Assembly: GCA_946811695.1 (NCBI GenBank)
Contig: OX328126.1
Span: forward strand, 89,829,577-89,893,576
DNA from: Gonocerus acuteangulatus
Taxonomy: Eukaryota > Arthropoda > Insecta > Hemiptera > Coreidae
Direction: 5' to 3'
Length of the DNA stretch: 64,000 nt
The position numbers and the translations under genes were made by a program. Every line of letters starts with the position of its first letter. The stretch's first letter is position 1. Below the pieces are notes generated by a model. The model saw nothing but the letters and a program-made list of their open reading frames with translations, had not been told where the DNA came from and ran no database searches. Positions 52,062 through 63,284 of the stretch are shown here, one piece after another.

Positions 52062-52978
52062 AGAGGTAGAGGTAGAGGGAAGAGGTAGAGGTAGAGGTAG
52101 AGGGAAGAGGTAGAGGTAGAGGCAGAGGTAGAGGGAAGAGGTAGAGGTAGAGGTAGAGGGAAGAGGTAGAGGTAGAGGTAGAGGGAAGAGGTAGAGGTAG
52201 ACGTAGAGGGAAGAGGTAGAAGTAGAGGGAAGAGGTAGAGGTAGAGGTAGAGGGAAGAGGTAGAGGTAGAGGTAGAGGTAGAGGGAAGAGGTAGAGGTAG
52301 AGGTAGAGGGAAGAGGTAGAGGTAGAGGTACCTCTATGTAACACAAACACATTGTTTGTAATGGGGGCTCGCATAGTGAAGAGGTAGAGGTAGAGGTAGA
52401 GGGAAGGGGTAGAGGTAGAGGGAAGAGGTAGAGGTAGAGGTAGAGGGAAGAGGTAGAGGTAGAGGTACCTCTATGTAACACAAACACATTGTTTGTAATG
52501 GGGACTCGCATAGTGAAGAGGTAGAGGTAGAGGTAGAGGTAGAGGGAAGAGGTAGAGGTAGAGGTAGAGGGAAGAGGTAGAGGTAGAGGGAAGAGGTAGA
52601 GGTAGAGGTAGAGGGAAGAGGTAGAGGGAAGAGGTAGAGGTAGAGGTACCTCTATGTAACACAAACACATTGTTTGTAATGGGCACTCGCATAGTGAAGA
52701 GGTAGAGGTAGAGGGAAGAGGTAGAGGTAGAGGGAAGAGGTAGAGGTAGAGGTACCTCTATGTAACACAAACACATTGTTTGTAATGGGGGCTCGCATAG
52801 TGAAGAGGTAGAGGGAAGAGGTCGAGGTAGAGGTACCTCTATGTAACACAAACACATTGTTTGTAATGGGCACTCGCATAGTGAAGAGGTAGAGGGAAGA
52901 TGTCGAGGTAGAGGTACCTCTATGTAACACAAACACATTGTTTGCAATGGGCACTCGCATAGTGAAGAGGTAGAGGTA
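52062..52978. repeat. GAGGTA hexamer minisatellite with repeated subterminal units
   Basis: Irregular runs of GAGGTA and GAGGGAAGAGGTA are interrupted six times by a unit reading GAGGTACCTCTATGTAACAC, AAACACATTGTTTG.AATGGG, then CTCGCATAGTGAAGAGG. The last part equals the element's own left terminal repeat. Leu/Pro/Ser/Thr open frames here on the minus strand are artefacts. Confidence 0.85.
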
Positions 52979-53220
52979 CAGGTGAACTGCGCGGGCCTCC
53001 TAGAGGTCCCGCCCGCCCGTTCTTGAAGACAAAATTGTTTGTCTTTTCAAGCGGTCTAAAGCGCGGTCTATGACGTTGCTTCTCCGTGATTGGTCCTTTC
53101 AAGTCCTCTACTATCCCATTCCACCCGCTGCTGCACGTGTGGTCCTTTGAGTAGTATTTTAACTCTAGAAAAATTGAGATTAGTGTTTTAGGATTGTGAA
53201 TAACTATTAACGATAGTGAA

Positions 53221-53350
53221 ATGAAAGAAGATTTAATTATCGCGGTGCAGATTCGTCCAGCACAGACGGACAAATGGCATAACAACCACCACAACCGTCA
53301 TTTGTACGAGAAAGACTGGAAGGCTGTAGCAGCTGAACTGCATATTGCTG
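53221..53350 (+). pseudogene. MADF-domain first exon (Harbinger accessory protein)
   Basis: Opens MKEDLIIAVQIRPAQTDKWH and continues YEKDWKAVAAELHIAG, matching the start of MADF (Myb/SANT-like) domains that PIF/Harbinger elements encode as a DNA-binding partner. A GTAAGC donor follows at 53351. The downstream exons are absent. Confidence 0.65.
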
Positions 53351-53356
53351 GTAAGC

Positions 53357-53593
53357 TTATGGTGATATGTTGTCGCAAATGTATGAAAATGTTTCAGGAG
53401 TCATCGTCATGTATTCCTGAAATTTGTCTGGGTATTCTATAAGTTGCAAAAAAAGATGGTGATGTTCTCCCAAATCTTGTCGCACTTGATTTATGGAATG
53501 AGCACTAAAATCTCGATTACTTAAAGTGCCAATTATCGACCATTTACACGCTGTCGACATGTCATCACTATCTTCACTACTGTCACTTAACAT
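53357..53593 (-). pseudogene. Harbinger transposase N-terminal exon
   Basis: 78 codons: an acidic/serine start (MLSDSSEDSDDMSTACK) and then HHLFLQLIEYPDKFQEYMTM and PETFSYICDNI, the typical N-terminal helix pattern of PIF/Harbinger DDE transposases. It ends at a stop next to the MADF exon running the other way. The DDE catalytic domain is missing. Confidence 0.6.
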
Positions 53594-53775
53594 TGTAAAA
53601 AAATAAACTATCCTAACAACCTCTCTTCTAGCAACACAGTTGAAGCCTCACTCTCAAATCATCTGCGCGGTATCCCTCTTCACTATGCGACCCTCCCTCT
53701 ATCTATGCCTCTACCTCTTCCTCTACCTCTTCCCTCTACCTCTACCTCTACCTCTTCACCATGCGACTACCCTAA

Positions 53776-54026
53776 GAAATTGCTAATCTTTGATAATTCA
53801 CTTTACATTTTTACATGTGTTAACATTTTTCACGGAAGATTAAGACAAAACATTAACTGTTTCTATTCTAAGCTTCCCAATTGACACCCAATATAAGAAC
53901 GAAAAATCGCTAAGATAAGGCAGTTCCTGCTAGTCGGACTTTAATTATTATTTGCACTGCAGACTACACAATACTGTATTTCTACTCAATCTGATAGAGG
54001 TGATTAAGCTACAGCTAAGGTCTTGG
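53776..54026. other. Host DNA, no gene seen
   Basis: Contains the reverse of the GTCCGACT...GGAACTGC repeated word near 53921. No coding signal. Confidence 0.35.
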
Positions 54027-54276
54027 GCGTATATAGAAAATAATTTCGGGAGGGGCTAGGAGAATTTCTTTGGGCTGACCACATTTGGGGAGTATGAAAT
54101 ACTAACAATCTAGAACTTGGAATAGTTAGCCAACTAAAACGCTATTACACCCAATAAAAACTATTTTTTTCTGAACTAAATGATCTTATTTAATTTATTT
54201 TTAAGGTGTTTATGGCACATTTTTGCCAATTTCGGGGGGGGCGCAGCCCCCTCAGCCCCTCCCCCTTATATACGCC
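54027..54276. mobile_element. MITE family with GGGCGTATATA termini, copy 3
   Basis: GGGCGTATATAGAAAATAAT at the left and CCCCTTATATACGCC at the right; the interior is collinear with copy 1 at 2337. Confidence 0.75.
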
Positions 54277-55294
54277 ATGGCTGAGTTCCGCAAAGGATAA
54301 GGCATTCGGCACAATATGCCAATGATGGACAGTGAATGTTCGTTAAATCTCTTGTAATACTAAAACTATAAAAGTAAGAACATTCTGTTAATTTCCTTCC
54401 AGATCTATATCTTCTGATGGAATCTACCTTTGGATCGCCTTGGATAGCAAAGAGGAAAGACGCGGAAGAAGGTTTCTGTGCCCCTAGCAAAGTAGAAGAC
54501 TGTTCCGATTCTGAAGAACTAAGTTCAAGGATTGCGAGACATCTGGTCTTACTTCCACTGGGTATGTATGCGACTGGTTGGGGTCCGCATAAGATACACA
54601 ATTGCTGCAAAACAAGGGACTATCATTTGTAGACCCTTGTCTTTTAGTATGAGTTTGGGGGCCCCTCACTGTTTGGATTTTCACTGGTCTTAACCGCAGG
54701 GGCAACACTGGGGCGGATCTGGCCAGGTTGCTCAGGACAACACTGGAGACCGATCAACAAGATTCTAGTCAGTGTCTTGCGCTTGCTGATCATCAACTAA
54801 TGTAATCTGCTTCAACCGCTCCCTCGACCGCGTGCTGCAGTGTGCGGTAAATTAGCTATTTACAACTAAAGAGATGACTTTCATTGGAAGGCGGACAGAG
54901 TTTGGTTTAATTTTAGGACGTTTCATGGTGAAAATCCGTTTTTGACGTCAACCCGATCACGCAATCTACAGGTGCCGATGGGAAATGTCCACGTTTAAGA
55001 CCCCAAACGCCACGAAAATAAGGATGGATCTAATATATATAAATATTGTCTGTTTGCACTGTAGCAGCCCAACAAATGATCCGATTTTGATTAAATTTGT
55101 ATTCAGGCGGAACAATAGATCTTTAAAAGTCAAAGTGTTGATTTCGATCCTTTGCACTGTTTTTGCCCGTGTTTTCGATTGGTTGTTGTTTGCTTTTAAT
55201 GGAAAAATTAATATTTCAGTGAAAGAACGTACTTAAATCAGAAACATGTTAGTAATATAGTATGTCTTGGAGAAGGAGTACGTAATTTCCTCTT
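54277..55294. other. Host intergenic DNA, no gene confirmed
   Basis: Overlapping frames at 54266-54708 on both strands lack domains. A C-rich segment at about 54640-54720 (GGGGGCCCCTCACTG) may be a decayed element. Confidence 0.35.
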
Positions 55295-55716
55295 AAGCAG
55301 GCCATTCACGTTTGGACTTGCAGTACGACTTAGTATGACTACTAGTTGGATAGTCGACTCCACTCACGCTCCGACTTGCTATCCAACTAGCGATCCAACT
55401 TCAGTCCTAATCTGTTTTCACGAGTGTATATGTCGCTCACGAGCTAAACAATGTATCCAGTGCAGGCCGAAAATGCCCGAAGGACAAGGACTGACGGAGC
55501 TAAGTTGGACGCCTTTTTTGATCCGAATCCCCTATTCAGGCTCCAACTCCGTCACCAGTTGGATGTCGGACCTTCGAGTCGTCCCTCCAAATGTTCCCAC
55601 TAGTCCAACTAGACTTCCAACAATCCGACAAGCCCATTCACGATCCGACTAGTGGTCCAACTTCGGAAGTCGGACCACAAGTCATAATTCCAAATCGGAA
55701 CGTGAATGGCCTGCTT
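55295..55716. mobile_element. MITE, 422 bp, with AAGCAGGCCATTCACG termini
   Basis: AAGCAGGCCATTCACGTTTG at the left pairs with CGTGAATGGCCTGCTT at the right. The interior is full of short TCCAACT / AGTTGGA and GTCGGA / TCCGAC inverted words and has no coding content. Confidence 0.75.
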
Positions 55717-56629
55717 TAGAATAGGGTACTGTCAGTTTCCTATCCATTCTGGCGCCTGAAATCTCGCTTAACTTTTCGCAGTGGTCATATTTATCATTTA
55801 AAGTCAAACTAAAATATTGACTGTTTCTAATCCAAGTGGTCAAAATGACACGAGGGATAATAAAGGAAACGCAACATGATGGAGCTCCTGCGAGTGGGTC
55901 GATGATGCGCAATTGGGTCGATAGGCGACTTTCCTCTCTTTAAGGAGGGAGAAAACATGCCAAAAGTACTGTATTAAAATCGCAGTATCTTTTTTTTCTG
56001 TCTGGCAAATTATTAAGTTTTTTATTTAGGATATTAATGCCTTCTATTTTTCCAGCTATTGTTGTTTTTATAATGGCTGTTACATTATACAAGAAAAGAA
56101 ACAGGAATAAGGAGATGTTTGATGTGAATGTCGAAGCAGTAGAACCGTGTGCGTATCCCAAACAAGCTTAGGACTTCAGTATTTATCTTGTTGACCAATG
56201 AGCTTCAAATGATAAATACACTCACATGGTTGTAATCATTTATAAATGTTTCTTTCTATAATTTTTATCCAAGAAGCCTTGTAATTAAGACATTTCTGTA
56301 AATCTGTACAATAAATACATGAGGAAAGGAATTCTAATGATAAAAATTCATAGTATGACTCTCACCCACAGAAGGTGATTTATTCAGTTTTATTTTTTTT
56401 TTTTTTTTTTTCTATTTTGAATAAAATACTTTAAAGCAATGGTAAATGCTGGCATTAATAGAGCTTAAAAAATGCATGTAGTAGTGTGTGGGCAGTATTT
56501 ATTCTGAATAAAGAATAAAAAATAATTCAACGAATAAAGCCTTTTTTGTAAATTATGAATAATGATATTTTTGACAATCATGAATAAAGACATAATTCTA
56601 TTATTTTTTGGCATTAAAATAAATTATAG
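55717..56629. other. Host intergenic DNA, no gene confirmed
   Basis: AT-rich. A minus-strand 73-codon frame at 55940-56161 contains a hydrophobic stretch (ISLFLFLFLYNVTAII) but no recognised family or exon borders. A poly-T lies near 56392-56411. Confidence 0.35.
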
Positions 56630-56824
56630 TGTGAGAGATATAACTTGTCACTTGGCTGTGGATGGATATAGGGAGGTGGGGGCGGCTTTGCTGGGTTGCC
56701 ACTCCTCCCTCTCCTAGTCCCGTGCCTAGGCAGAGCAGGGGCTGAGAAGGCTGTAGAACTGGCAATGTCGAGCCCCCTCTGTGCTTTCCCCAAGTGACAA
56801 GTTACATCTCTCAAGCCATAGTGA
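56630..56824. mobile_element. Small MITE, about 195 bp
   Basis: GTGTGAGAGATATAACTTGT and ACAAGTTACATCTCTCAAGC are inverted near-copies at the ends, framing a GC-rich centre (GGGAGGTGGGGGCGGC). Non-coding. Confidence 0.65.
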
Positions 56825-57612
56825 TTTGTTTATTAATCTTGTCTTTATCTATAAATATTTATTCACTTTGGGACATAAATAGTTGAGGTTTTTCAGTTTT
56901 TAAGGGATGAATGAATTCTTTCACCCCAGAAATTTCTTTAAATCCATTAGGCTCTCACCTCTTACCATCATAAGGTTCGTGAACAAATTACTTACATTAA
57001 AGGTAATATTTTATTAAACAATAAATAAATATATTCAGAAAAATAAATACAAAGAAACAACAATACACATCAACAATATAAAACCTATTATTACATTGCA
57101 ACAAATAAAATATTTAAAGTATATACTTTAAAAAGCACAAGCATTTTTTATTAACTAAAAACAATAATAATTAATGAAAATAGAATTAAAACTGAAGTTT
57201 TAAGTGTAGGAAAAATATTATACAAGTAAAATTAAATATTTCACTTAGGAGAGATGATGGCAGCCACTGGTATGGATTTCGGTCCAAGATTCCATGTAAA
57301 AATTAGGCAGTTCTTCAGCCAGAAATTTACGCACGACCTCATGCTGTACCGTTTAAATTGACTATTGTCAACCATGCGACCTCTCGAGGGTTAAGTTGTG
57401 ATGCCGAGTATAAGTCAACGCTCTTCAACTGTAATAAGTGTTCATTATTCACTTCTCAATTTTTAAAATGCCGTATTATTCAGCAAAATATTTTCTCAAT
57501 AATAAAACAGATTGCCATGTTTTCAGAGAATAAGTAGCCGTTTCTTCAAGTTTAATTAACTACTCCGAGGCCTCATATAAATTTAATACACGACATTATT
57601 ATTATAAAACTG
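56825..57612. other. Putative 3' untranslated region and downstream DNA of the LRR gene
   Basis: AT-rich with several AATAAA/TTTATT words, lying downstream of the LRR gene's stop on the minus strand. No coding region. Confidence 0.35.
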
Positions 57613-58532
57613 TCATATTGAATTTGAACTGAGCCTTCTGGATAATACTTCATATGACCGTGTCTGGGTTAAGACACTAACTTTTTTGGCGAGTGGCGGC
57701 ATTAAAAGAGCTTCTTCATAACTTGGCAAATCATTAACAAATGTAACCTGAGAAAGGATTGTTTCCGATGCTGGCTCGTTCGGCTGAGGCTCGTCAACAG
57801 GAGGAGGGTCTAGTTTATTCCGAAGCCAATAGAAGAAGAACACTACAAGAACTAGGAGAATCGTAGAAACTATGAACGGGATGTACGGATAATTTAACAT
57901 CCATTTCGGGATTTTACTTTTATAACAAGCTTCGGCCCAAGTTTTTCCGCTTACGTTTTTAGGATGTTCGCAAGTCAACTTCTTCACGTCGTCAGCACTC
58001 TTGAAGAGATGTTCCATTTTGCAGTCACAAGTCCACGGATTGTCACTCAAAAACATTTTTCCTTGAGCTACCACATCCTCTGCTAAAACTAACCTGTTTC
58101 CTACTAATCTCACTTCCTCGAGTCCTTCGATTCGAGATCTGAATGAACTCAACCTATTGTAGCTTACGTCAAGTGTTCGTAAATGTAACCCATTCGGAAA
58201 CACCTCAAGCGCATTGTAGGAGAGATTTAAAGCATGCAACTTTGATCTTGCTGATTCGATTTTCATAATATTGCACTGTGAAGCATCTAGATATTTTATA
58301 GATGCTAGCTTTAAAAATGATAGCAAGCGATTTCCAGAAATGTTAAGCCAGTCCATCGATTTCAATTGGATGGATACAATTTTATTTCTGCTTAAATTGG
58401 CTCTCCTGAGGTTCTTCAAATTAATGGAGTAAATGAGATTGTTACTAGCTTTGAGATCTAAAAGTGTATCGGGTAGTTCAAGGACACTTATGTGATTGTC
58501 ACTGATATCAAGACTCCTGATTCGAGGCATTC
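57613..58532 (-). CDS. LRR membrane protein gene, terminal exon
   Basis: Starts after an acceptor (TTTCAG, reading minus) with GA completing a Gly codon. It encodes six or more leucine-rich repeats (RIRSLDISDNHISVLELP, KLHALNLSYNALEVFP), a cysteine-capped LRRCT (NPWTCDCKMEHL... with Cys near 195 and 210 of the 313-codon reading), a transmembrane helix (PFIVSTILLVLVVFFFYWL, about 226-244) and a cytoplasmic tail of about 65 residues with a proline-rich part and LPSYEEALLMPP. The product is a type I surface receptor or adhesion-type LRR protein. No TIR or kinase domain, so not a Toll receptor. The specific orthologue is not identified. Confidence 0.88.
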
Positions 58533-59559
58533 CTGAAACAGAGGAACAGTTCAATTAGACAGGTGCAACTGAAATGAGCATACATTTCTATTTTTAGACA
58601 AATTATTAATGGTTGTTATTCGTAGTTAATAATAAATGGACATTAAAATTTAATAATGGTTGAAAGGCTCAAGGAGCTTGGGAACAATATTTTACCACCA
58701 AAGAAAAAATTACTTTTTTTAAGATACATTTATTTAGGTATATATTTTTTAATCCTTTAATGCACAGAGGGACATATATGTCCCTCTTAGATCCTCTGCC
58801 TGTGCAATCTTGTGTAGGCGCTCAGAAATTAGTAGGATCTATCAGAGGGACATGTATGTCCCACCCTATCTCTTGGAACCAAATTTGTTTCAATACAATA
58901 ACTACAGATTCACAGGTGTTTTGCAATGCCCTAAAGTAAAGGGAAAAAAATCAAAACAAAACTGTTTTATAAAAAAAAAAGTTTTTTTGTTTTAAATGGT
59001 TAAAGTTATAAACATATTAAAGTGTTATTTGTCCTATATGTTACGAATAACAAACAAGTGAAATATATACTCACAAATTACGGTCAATAAGTTTCCGATC
59101 CTCCTTTTTGATCCGTGACTTTCCGCAGCTGCGAAGTCAGAAGCTTTTTTTTATTGATGCCTGAATAGCTCACATGGCTAAAAACCTCATTCAAATATCC
59201 TCTATGAGCCTACTTATACCTGCCTAGGAATACTATAAGTAGGCTACAATAACGCTAGATAGCTCTAAAGTCGATAAATGAGAAGAGAAAGAATGGGAGA
59301 GATACGCGGGGCTCTCGACTGCTGGAGAAGTCAACGGTACGTGTGGCCTGTCTTTCCTCCAATTGTTACCCAGGGTGCAGCCACTCCTTGACTGCAGGAG
59401 CAGTCGACAGTAGAGAATAGTTAAGCAGTAAAAGAGGGAGAAAAATTTACTTTCAGGAGTAGTCCTCTCTGTTACTTTGGAGATTATAATCCCATCCTTG
59501 TTTATGTGGTATCTCCGATTTTTAATAAGTACATTTAAAAAATAGCTGATATAAAATAC
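58533..59559. other. Intron of the LRR gene with repeat debris
   Basis: Contains a SINE-B tail fragment near 58625 and a GAGGGACATATATGTCCCTC palindrome at 58767-58786, with a weaker copy near 58845. No exon was seen. Confidence 0.5.
58767..58786. repeat. 20-bp perfect palindrome
   Basis: GAGGGACATATATGTCCCTC is preceded by TTAATCCTTTAATGCACA, which resembles the TTAA-adjacent ends of piggyBac-type elements. A near copy with CATGTATGTCCC follows about 80 bp later. Confidence 0.6.
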
Positions 59560-59753
59560 CTGATAGATCAATAGTTTCAAGAGAACAGCTAGCCGCCGAC
59601 ATGATCTCGGCTACAGATATTGGCTGGAGTGTGTGGAGGTATTTATTCCCGCTGATGTTGATCACCTTAAGTTTAGTCAAGCCGCTGAATACACTTGGTT
59701 TGAGGTATCTCAGTTGGTTTCTTTCAAGAGTTAATACTTCTAATGTCCCAGAG
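59560..59753 (-). CDS. LRR membrane protein gene, internal exon
   Basis: Bounded by acceptor CCTTGTAG and donor GTATTT on the minus strand. 194 bp: one base completes Ser, 64 codons, one base starts Gly, matching both neighbours' phases. Encodes LRRs SGTLEVLTLERNQLRYLKPS and LTKLKVINISGNKYLHTL. Confidence 0.85.
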
Positions 59754-59849
59754 CTACAAGGAAAGAAGGCCATAGGTGTATATTTTCTTTAGTATATTTA
59801 AAGATTGATTTAATGAAATATATAAAATAGGATTAGTTTTCCTAAGTTT

Positions 59850-60410
59850 GGGTTGCAGAAAATGTTGAGGTTTACGGGACTCTCCAGGAAAGCAAAGATT
59901 CATATTTAAAAGACAGTCATACACCCAGTAGTCACATATGGAAGCGAGGCATGGTTACTAATCAAAGAAAGTACAAGAATACTTACAAGTCTGGGAGCAG
60001 AAGGTCTGGGGACATGCCCCGGTAAAGTGTGACTTTTGGAGAATAAAAACCATGGGCGTATATAGAAAATAATTTCGGGAAGGGCTAAGAAAATTTTGGG
60101 GGGGCTGAGACCATTTCCGGGGTATGGAATACTACAAATTTAGAACTTGGAATAGTTTTAGGCAACTAAAACGCTATTACAAGTAAAATAAAATATTTTT
60201 TTTTTTTTGCACGTTGAGAGAATGACCCCTGAGAGATTGTCAAGAAAGATCCTTTATAGAATGCCGGGTGGTGGAAGAAGGTGGGGCAAACCTCGATTGT
60301 GCTGGCTTGACGAACATCCGGGAATCCATCATTGGAGGCGCTAGTAACAGATAGAGCTGCATGGAATGAGCTGTTGGCTGAGGCCTTGGTCCTTCACGGA
60401 CTGTTTTCCT
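59850..60410 (+). pseudogene. LINE ORF2 remnant within the LRR intron
   Basis: Pieces VIHPVVTYGSEAWLLIKEST (about 59910-59970) and a later HVERM-like MTPERLSRKILYRM block (about 60220-60265) match the same LINE C-terminal region as 50449, with frameshifts. The GGGCGTATATA MITE at 60053 is inserted between them. Confidence 0.6.
60053..60200 (+). mobile_element. MITE family with GGGCGTATATA termini, partial copy 4
   Basis: GGGCGTATATAGAAAATAAT head and the interior CGGGGTATGGAATACTA are present. The right terminus is missing. Confidence 0.65.
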
Positions 60411-60740
60411 AAGTGCCCATAGAAAAATAGCCTGCTATAATTAAGCGCTTAAGTTTTAGTCTCACATTGCTGAGGAACATGCTTAAACTAACTGATTTCA
60501 AATAAACCGAAATACTACGAAACAACTGTTTGGCTAGCTTGGAAAAGAAGGTTTTTTAGGAACCCTCTAGCCAGTCTAGTTCCGGCGTGTTCCGAGATCT
60601 GTCACTCATTGCTCTTGAAGACCGCCAGATTAGAGAGAACGATGGATAAGAAAATGCCTGATAAGGGAGAGTCTACTGTACTGTAATAGAGTATAACTAA
60701 TAAAAATAAAAAATAAAGACATATAAATAAAAATTCATAC

Positions 60741-60959
60741 CTAAGATCACCGCTAATTTTTTTTAATGGATTGTCATTAAGGAATAGTGTCTTAAGTGAT
60801 GGGAATTTAGAAAGAAAACCTTCAGGTAATGTTTCAATATCTGCATTTGAAATATTCAATGTTTCAAGTCCAACGCAGTTTAGTTCTACTTCTTGAACAG
60901 GATTTTCTGATAAATCTAGATGTTTCAAACTCTGTGGACAATGTTCACTCACAACAAAC
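60741..60959 (-). CDS. LRR membrane protein gene, internal exon
   Basis: Acceptor TGTTTTAG and donor GTATGA on the minus strand. 219 bp: one base completes Arg, 72 codons, two bases start Ser, in phase with both neighbours. Encodes EHCPQSLKHLDLSENPVQEV, VGLETLNISNADIETLP and FPSLKTLFLNDNPLKKIS. Confidence 0.85.
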
Positions 60960-61030
60960 CTAAAACAGTAACAGAACAATACAAACGTATCACAGTCTTA
61001 TTCGTATTGTTTTAAAATAGATATTTATTT

Positions 61031-61223
61031 ATTTGAATATTAACTTACATTTATAAGTAACTCAGAATTTTAGGATTGGTTATCTGTAGATCACCACCCT
61101 TTTCTAACCACGATAGGGCTAATGCCTTTTCTTTTTTTAAAGAAAAGCCACCACCCGAGTGGGAATCGAACCCACGACTCTTGGCACGGAGTGTTAAGTG
61201 ATCACGGCCACCAGGCCTCCTTT
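61031..61223 (-). mobile_element. tRNA-derived SINE, family B, inverted, intronic
   Basis: Tail TGAATATTAACTTACATTTA at the left; inverted B box TGGGAATCGAACCCACGAC; head CACGGCCACCAGGCCTCC at the right. Confidence 0.8.
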
Positions 61224-62280
61224 TAAAATAGAAATATTAACTAGCAAGTAATATCTTTACAATTCCTTCTGGAATAAAAACGTCCGACTTACGCAAACTT
61301 CATCTTCTTAGGACGTTACTGTATAATGCTTATACCTAGTGGGACTTGGAAAGCTTAAAATAGAAATTCTGAATATGTTTTCTACACTGGAGAGCAACCA
61401 ACACTTCCAAAACTCAGGGCCACCACATCTCTGAGCCGGGCCCAGGACCACATTTTAATCACGGGCCCCCAATACATATTGATAAACCCTCTTCCCTTTC
61501 CACACATTGAAATGTCAAATAAATTTATGCTAATCTGCAATGTATTGTTTTACAGAAAATGTAATATGTTCTCCCTATTAACAGACAAAACAGAAACTTC
61601 TAGTACTTTTTCATTGGCTGGGCCTCCGAGAGGAATTACGGACCCATGTCAAAATAACTCCATGGGCCCCTTAACCCCCTCCCTCATCCATTTAACATTA
61701 CCTGTACATCTTTCCCATCAGGCCTGGCCCGTGCCCTTCTTATCTTTAAATTCAAAATAAACATCGACCGACAATCGGTGCAGCAAAGCTTACTTTCCAA
61801 TTTATTTAGTATATTAGTAAATAGTAATATAATAATAAAGTAATGAATTAGAAATAAATAGTAGGTATATAGCAAAAATATTAATAATAAACTTATAAAT
61901 ATAAAAATAAATAATAAACCAAAACTAGTAATGAGAAATATTTGTTAGGGTCATATTTCCCCACCCCTAATTTAGCCTAAAGGTGGAAAAAGGTTTGGAA
62001 AATTTTAGTAAAGTGTCTGCAAACAATAGAAATAACAACCCAACCCCTGCAGGTAGCCGCCTTGGTACAGTTTGAATTGGTGATAATGGACCTTTCAGGT
62101 GGTATAGGACACTCCGCTCGAGGTAAAGTTAGCTTCCACTCACAATAAAACCGGGAAAAACACACGTAAAGACATTCTTCTGCTATCTAACGGATAGCTA
62201 AGTAACTAGACTAGTTGTACAGCGTGATACAAGAGATCTCTGGCCTTTCTGAAAGCAGAGATTATACAAAGAATATGAAA

Positions 62281-62381
62281 ACGAATATATTCGTGTGTCG
62301 CACTCTGAGGAATGTCCCGGCTGCACGAATATATTCGTGCTTCGCACTCAGAGCATTTTTTTAGAGAACGAATATATTCGT
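62281..62381. repeat. Three ACGAATATATTCGT palindromes
   Basis: Perfect palindromes at 62281-62294, 62323-62340 (GCACGAATATATTCGTGC) and 62368-62381, spaced about 42-45 bp and joined by CGCACTC..AG words. The following GGACGGAAAGGGTTAA looks like a piggyBac-type terminus with its TTAA. Confidence 0.7.
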
Positions 62382-62743
62382 GCATAGGACGGAAAGGGTT
62401 AAGACTCGTAATGAAATATACCATTCAGGGACTGCACTTGTTTTGTCGTTTTTATGTACATTAAAAAAAATATATATCCCATTCCAACAAATATGGCCTA
62501 TAATATTTCTAAAATCCATTCTTGTTTTCAAGCTCATGACCTATAAATTTTTCCAATTAGCGAGGCCCAGCCCGGGCCCGGGACAACAGTACCCAACTGT
62601 TGTCCCCATGGCGGCCCTGCCAAAACTTCAAGCTCAGTCTTCTCCAGCTGAGGTGGTCTTATCGTAATTTTCCCCTCTACCTTTTGTAGAAAATATATCA
62701 GTCTTTTGAATGATCATGTTCAATTTACCACAATTTGTTTTGG

Positions 62744-62900
62744 AGCTAGGCTAGTTCATTGGTAGAGCCCTTGACTAAAATGCTGGAGGACCTGAATTCA
62801 AAACTCGGGGTCGCACTGAAGATTTTATCTTCTAGTGTCTTTGTTTGTGGATTGGATTCGGCCTCCTTGACTGTCCCCAGCCTTTAATATTTATGTATGG
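62744..62900 (+). mobile_element. Possible tRNA-derived SINE, family C
   Basis: GGAGCTAGGCTAGTTCATTG then GGTAGAGCCCTTGACTAAAA resembles a tRNA 5' half with A box. GACCTGAATTCAAAACTCGG is a degenerate B-box region. A related B-box segment occurs in reverse near 45763. Weak evidence. Confidence 0.4.
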
Positions 62901-63135
62901 GCATCTGCAAAGGAAAAATCAGGCTGCCAGAGCGCAGTACTAACCACACTATCTCCGTAATGCCGTAAGGTCAAGAATCAGAAACCTTTACAGTACCTGC
63001 CTGTCTGGGCCCTTGCGGTCTTTTACAGGAATGATTTTTGAATGGACTCATGAGGCGTAACAAACAATCTATGGGTAAATGAAATATGAAGCTTTTTGTT
63101 AACCAAATATATATTTGCACATTATGTATCATTAC

Positions 63136-63284
63136 CTTAATTTATTGTTGGTTAACAAAAGAGACTTTATTGTTGAAGCAAGCGTTGGAAAATTTTGTAT
63201 TAAATTCGAAGAGGCGTCGATATGTTCAGCTTGTATCGAGGGCATCCAACTTAAATGGTTATGTGAAACGTCTAGATGATCAGC
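63136..63284 (-). CDS. LRR membrane protein gene, most upstream exon in the window
   Basis: Acceptor TTTTTCAG and donor GTAATG on the minus strand. 149 bp: 49 codons plus two bases (AG) that complete Arg with the next exon. Encodes ADHLDVSHNHLSWMPSIQAE and NFPTLASTIKSLLLTNNKL, two LRRs. It has no start codon or signal peptide, so the 5' exons lie beyond 64000. Confidence 0.8.

Larger units (their letters stand above)
52045..53772. mobile_element. Rearranged PIF/Harbinger element
   Basis: Ends GGGTACTCGCATAGTG and CACCATGCGACTACCC are inverted repeats, flanked by the 3-bp duplication TAA (52042-52044 and 53773-53775), the hallmark of PIF/Harbinger. It contains first exons of both expected genes (MADF/Myb-like at 53221 and transposase N-terminus at 53357-53593). 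A GAGGTA hexamer array with several internal copies of the subterminal sequence fills the left half. Confidence 0.8.
61224..63135. other. Large intron of the LRR gene
   Basis: Between the exons at 60741 and 63136. Contains a GGGCC-rich repeated sequence near 61440-61740 and 62560-62620, the palindrome cluster at 62281-62381 and a SINE-like tRNA-derived box at 62744. No exon was recognised. Confidence 0.5.

Noticed and set aside
52021..52960. Leu/Pro/Ser/Thr-rich open frames on the minus strand
   Set aside because: Direct readings of the GAGGTA hexamer array within the Harbinger element, with no independent coding evidence.
57613..58554. Toll-like receptor
   Set aside because: The cytoplasmic tail is about 65 residues with no TIR-like segment, so the LRR protein is not a Toll receptor.
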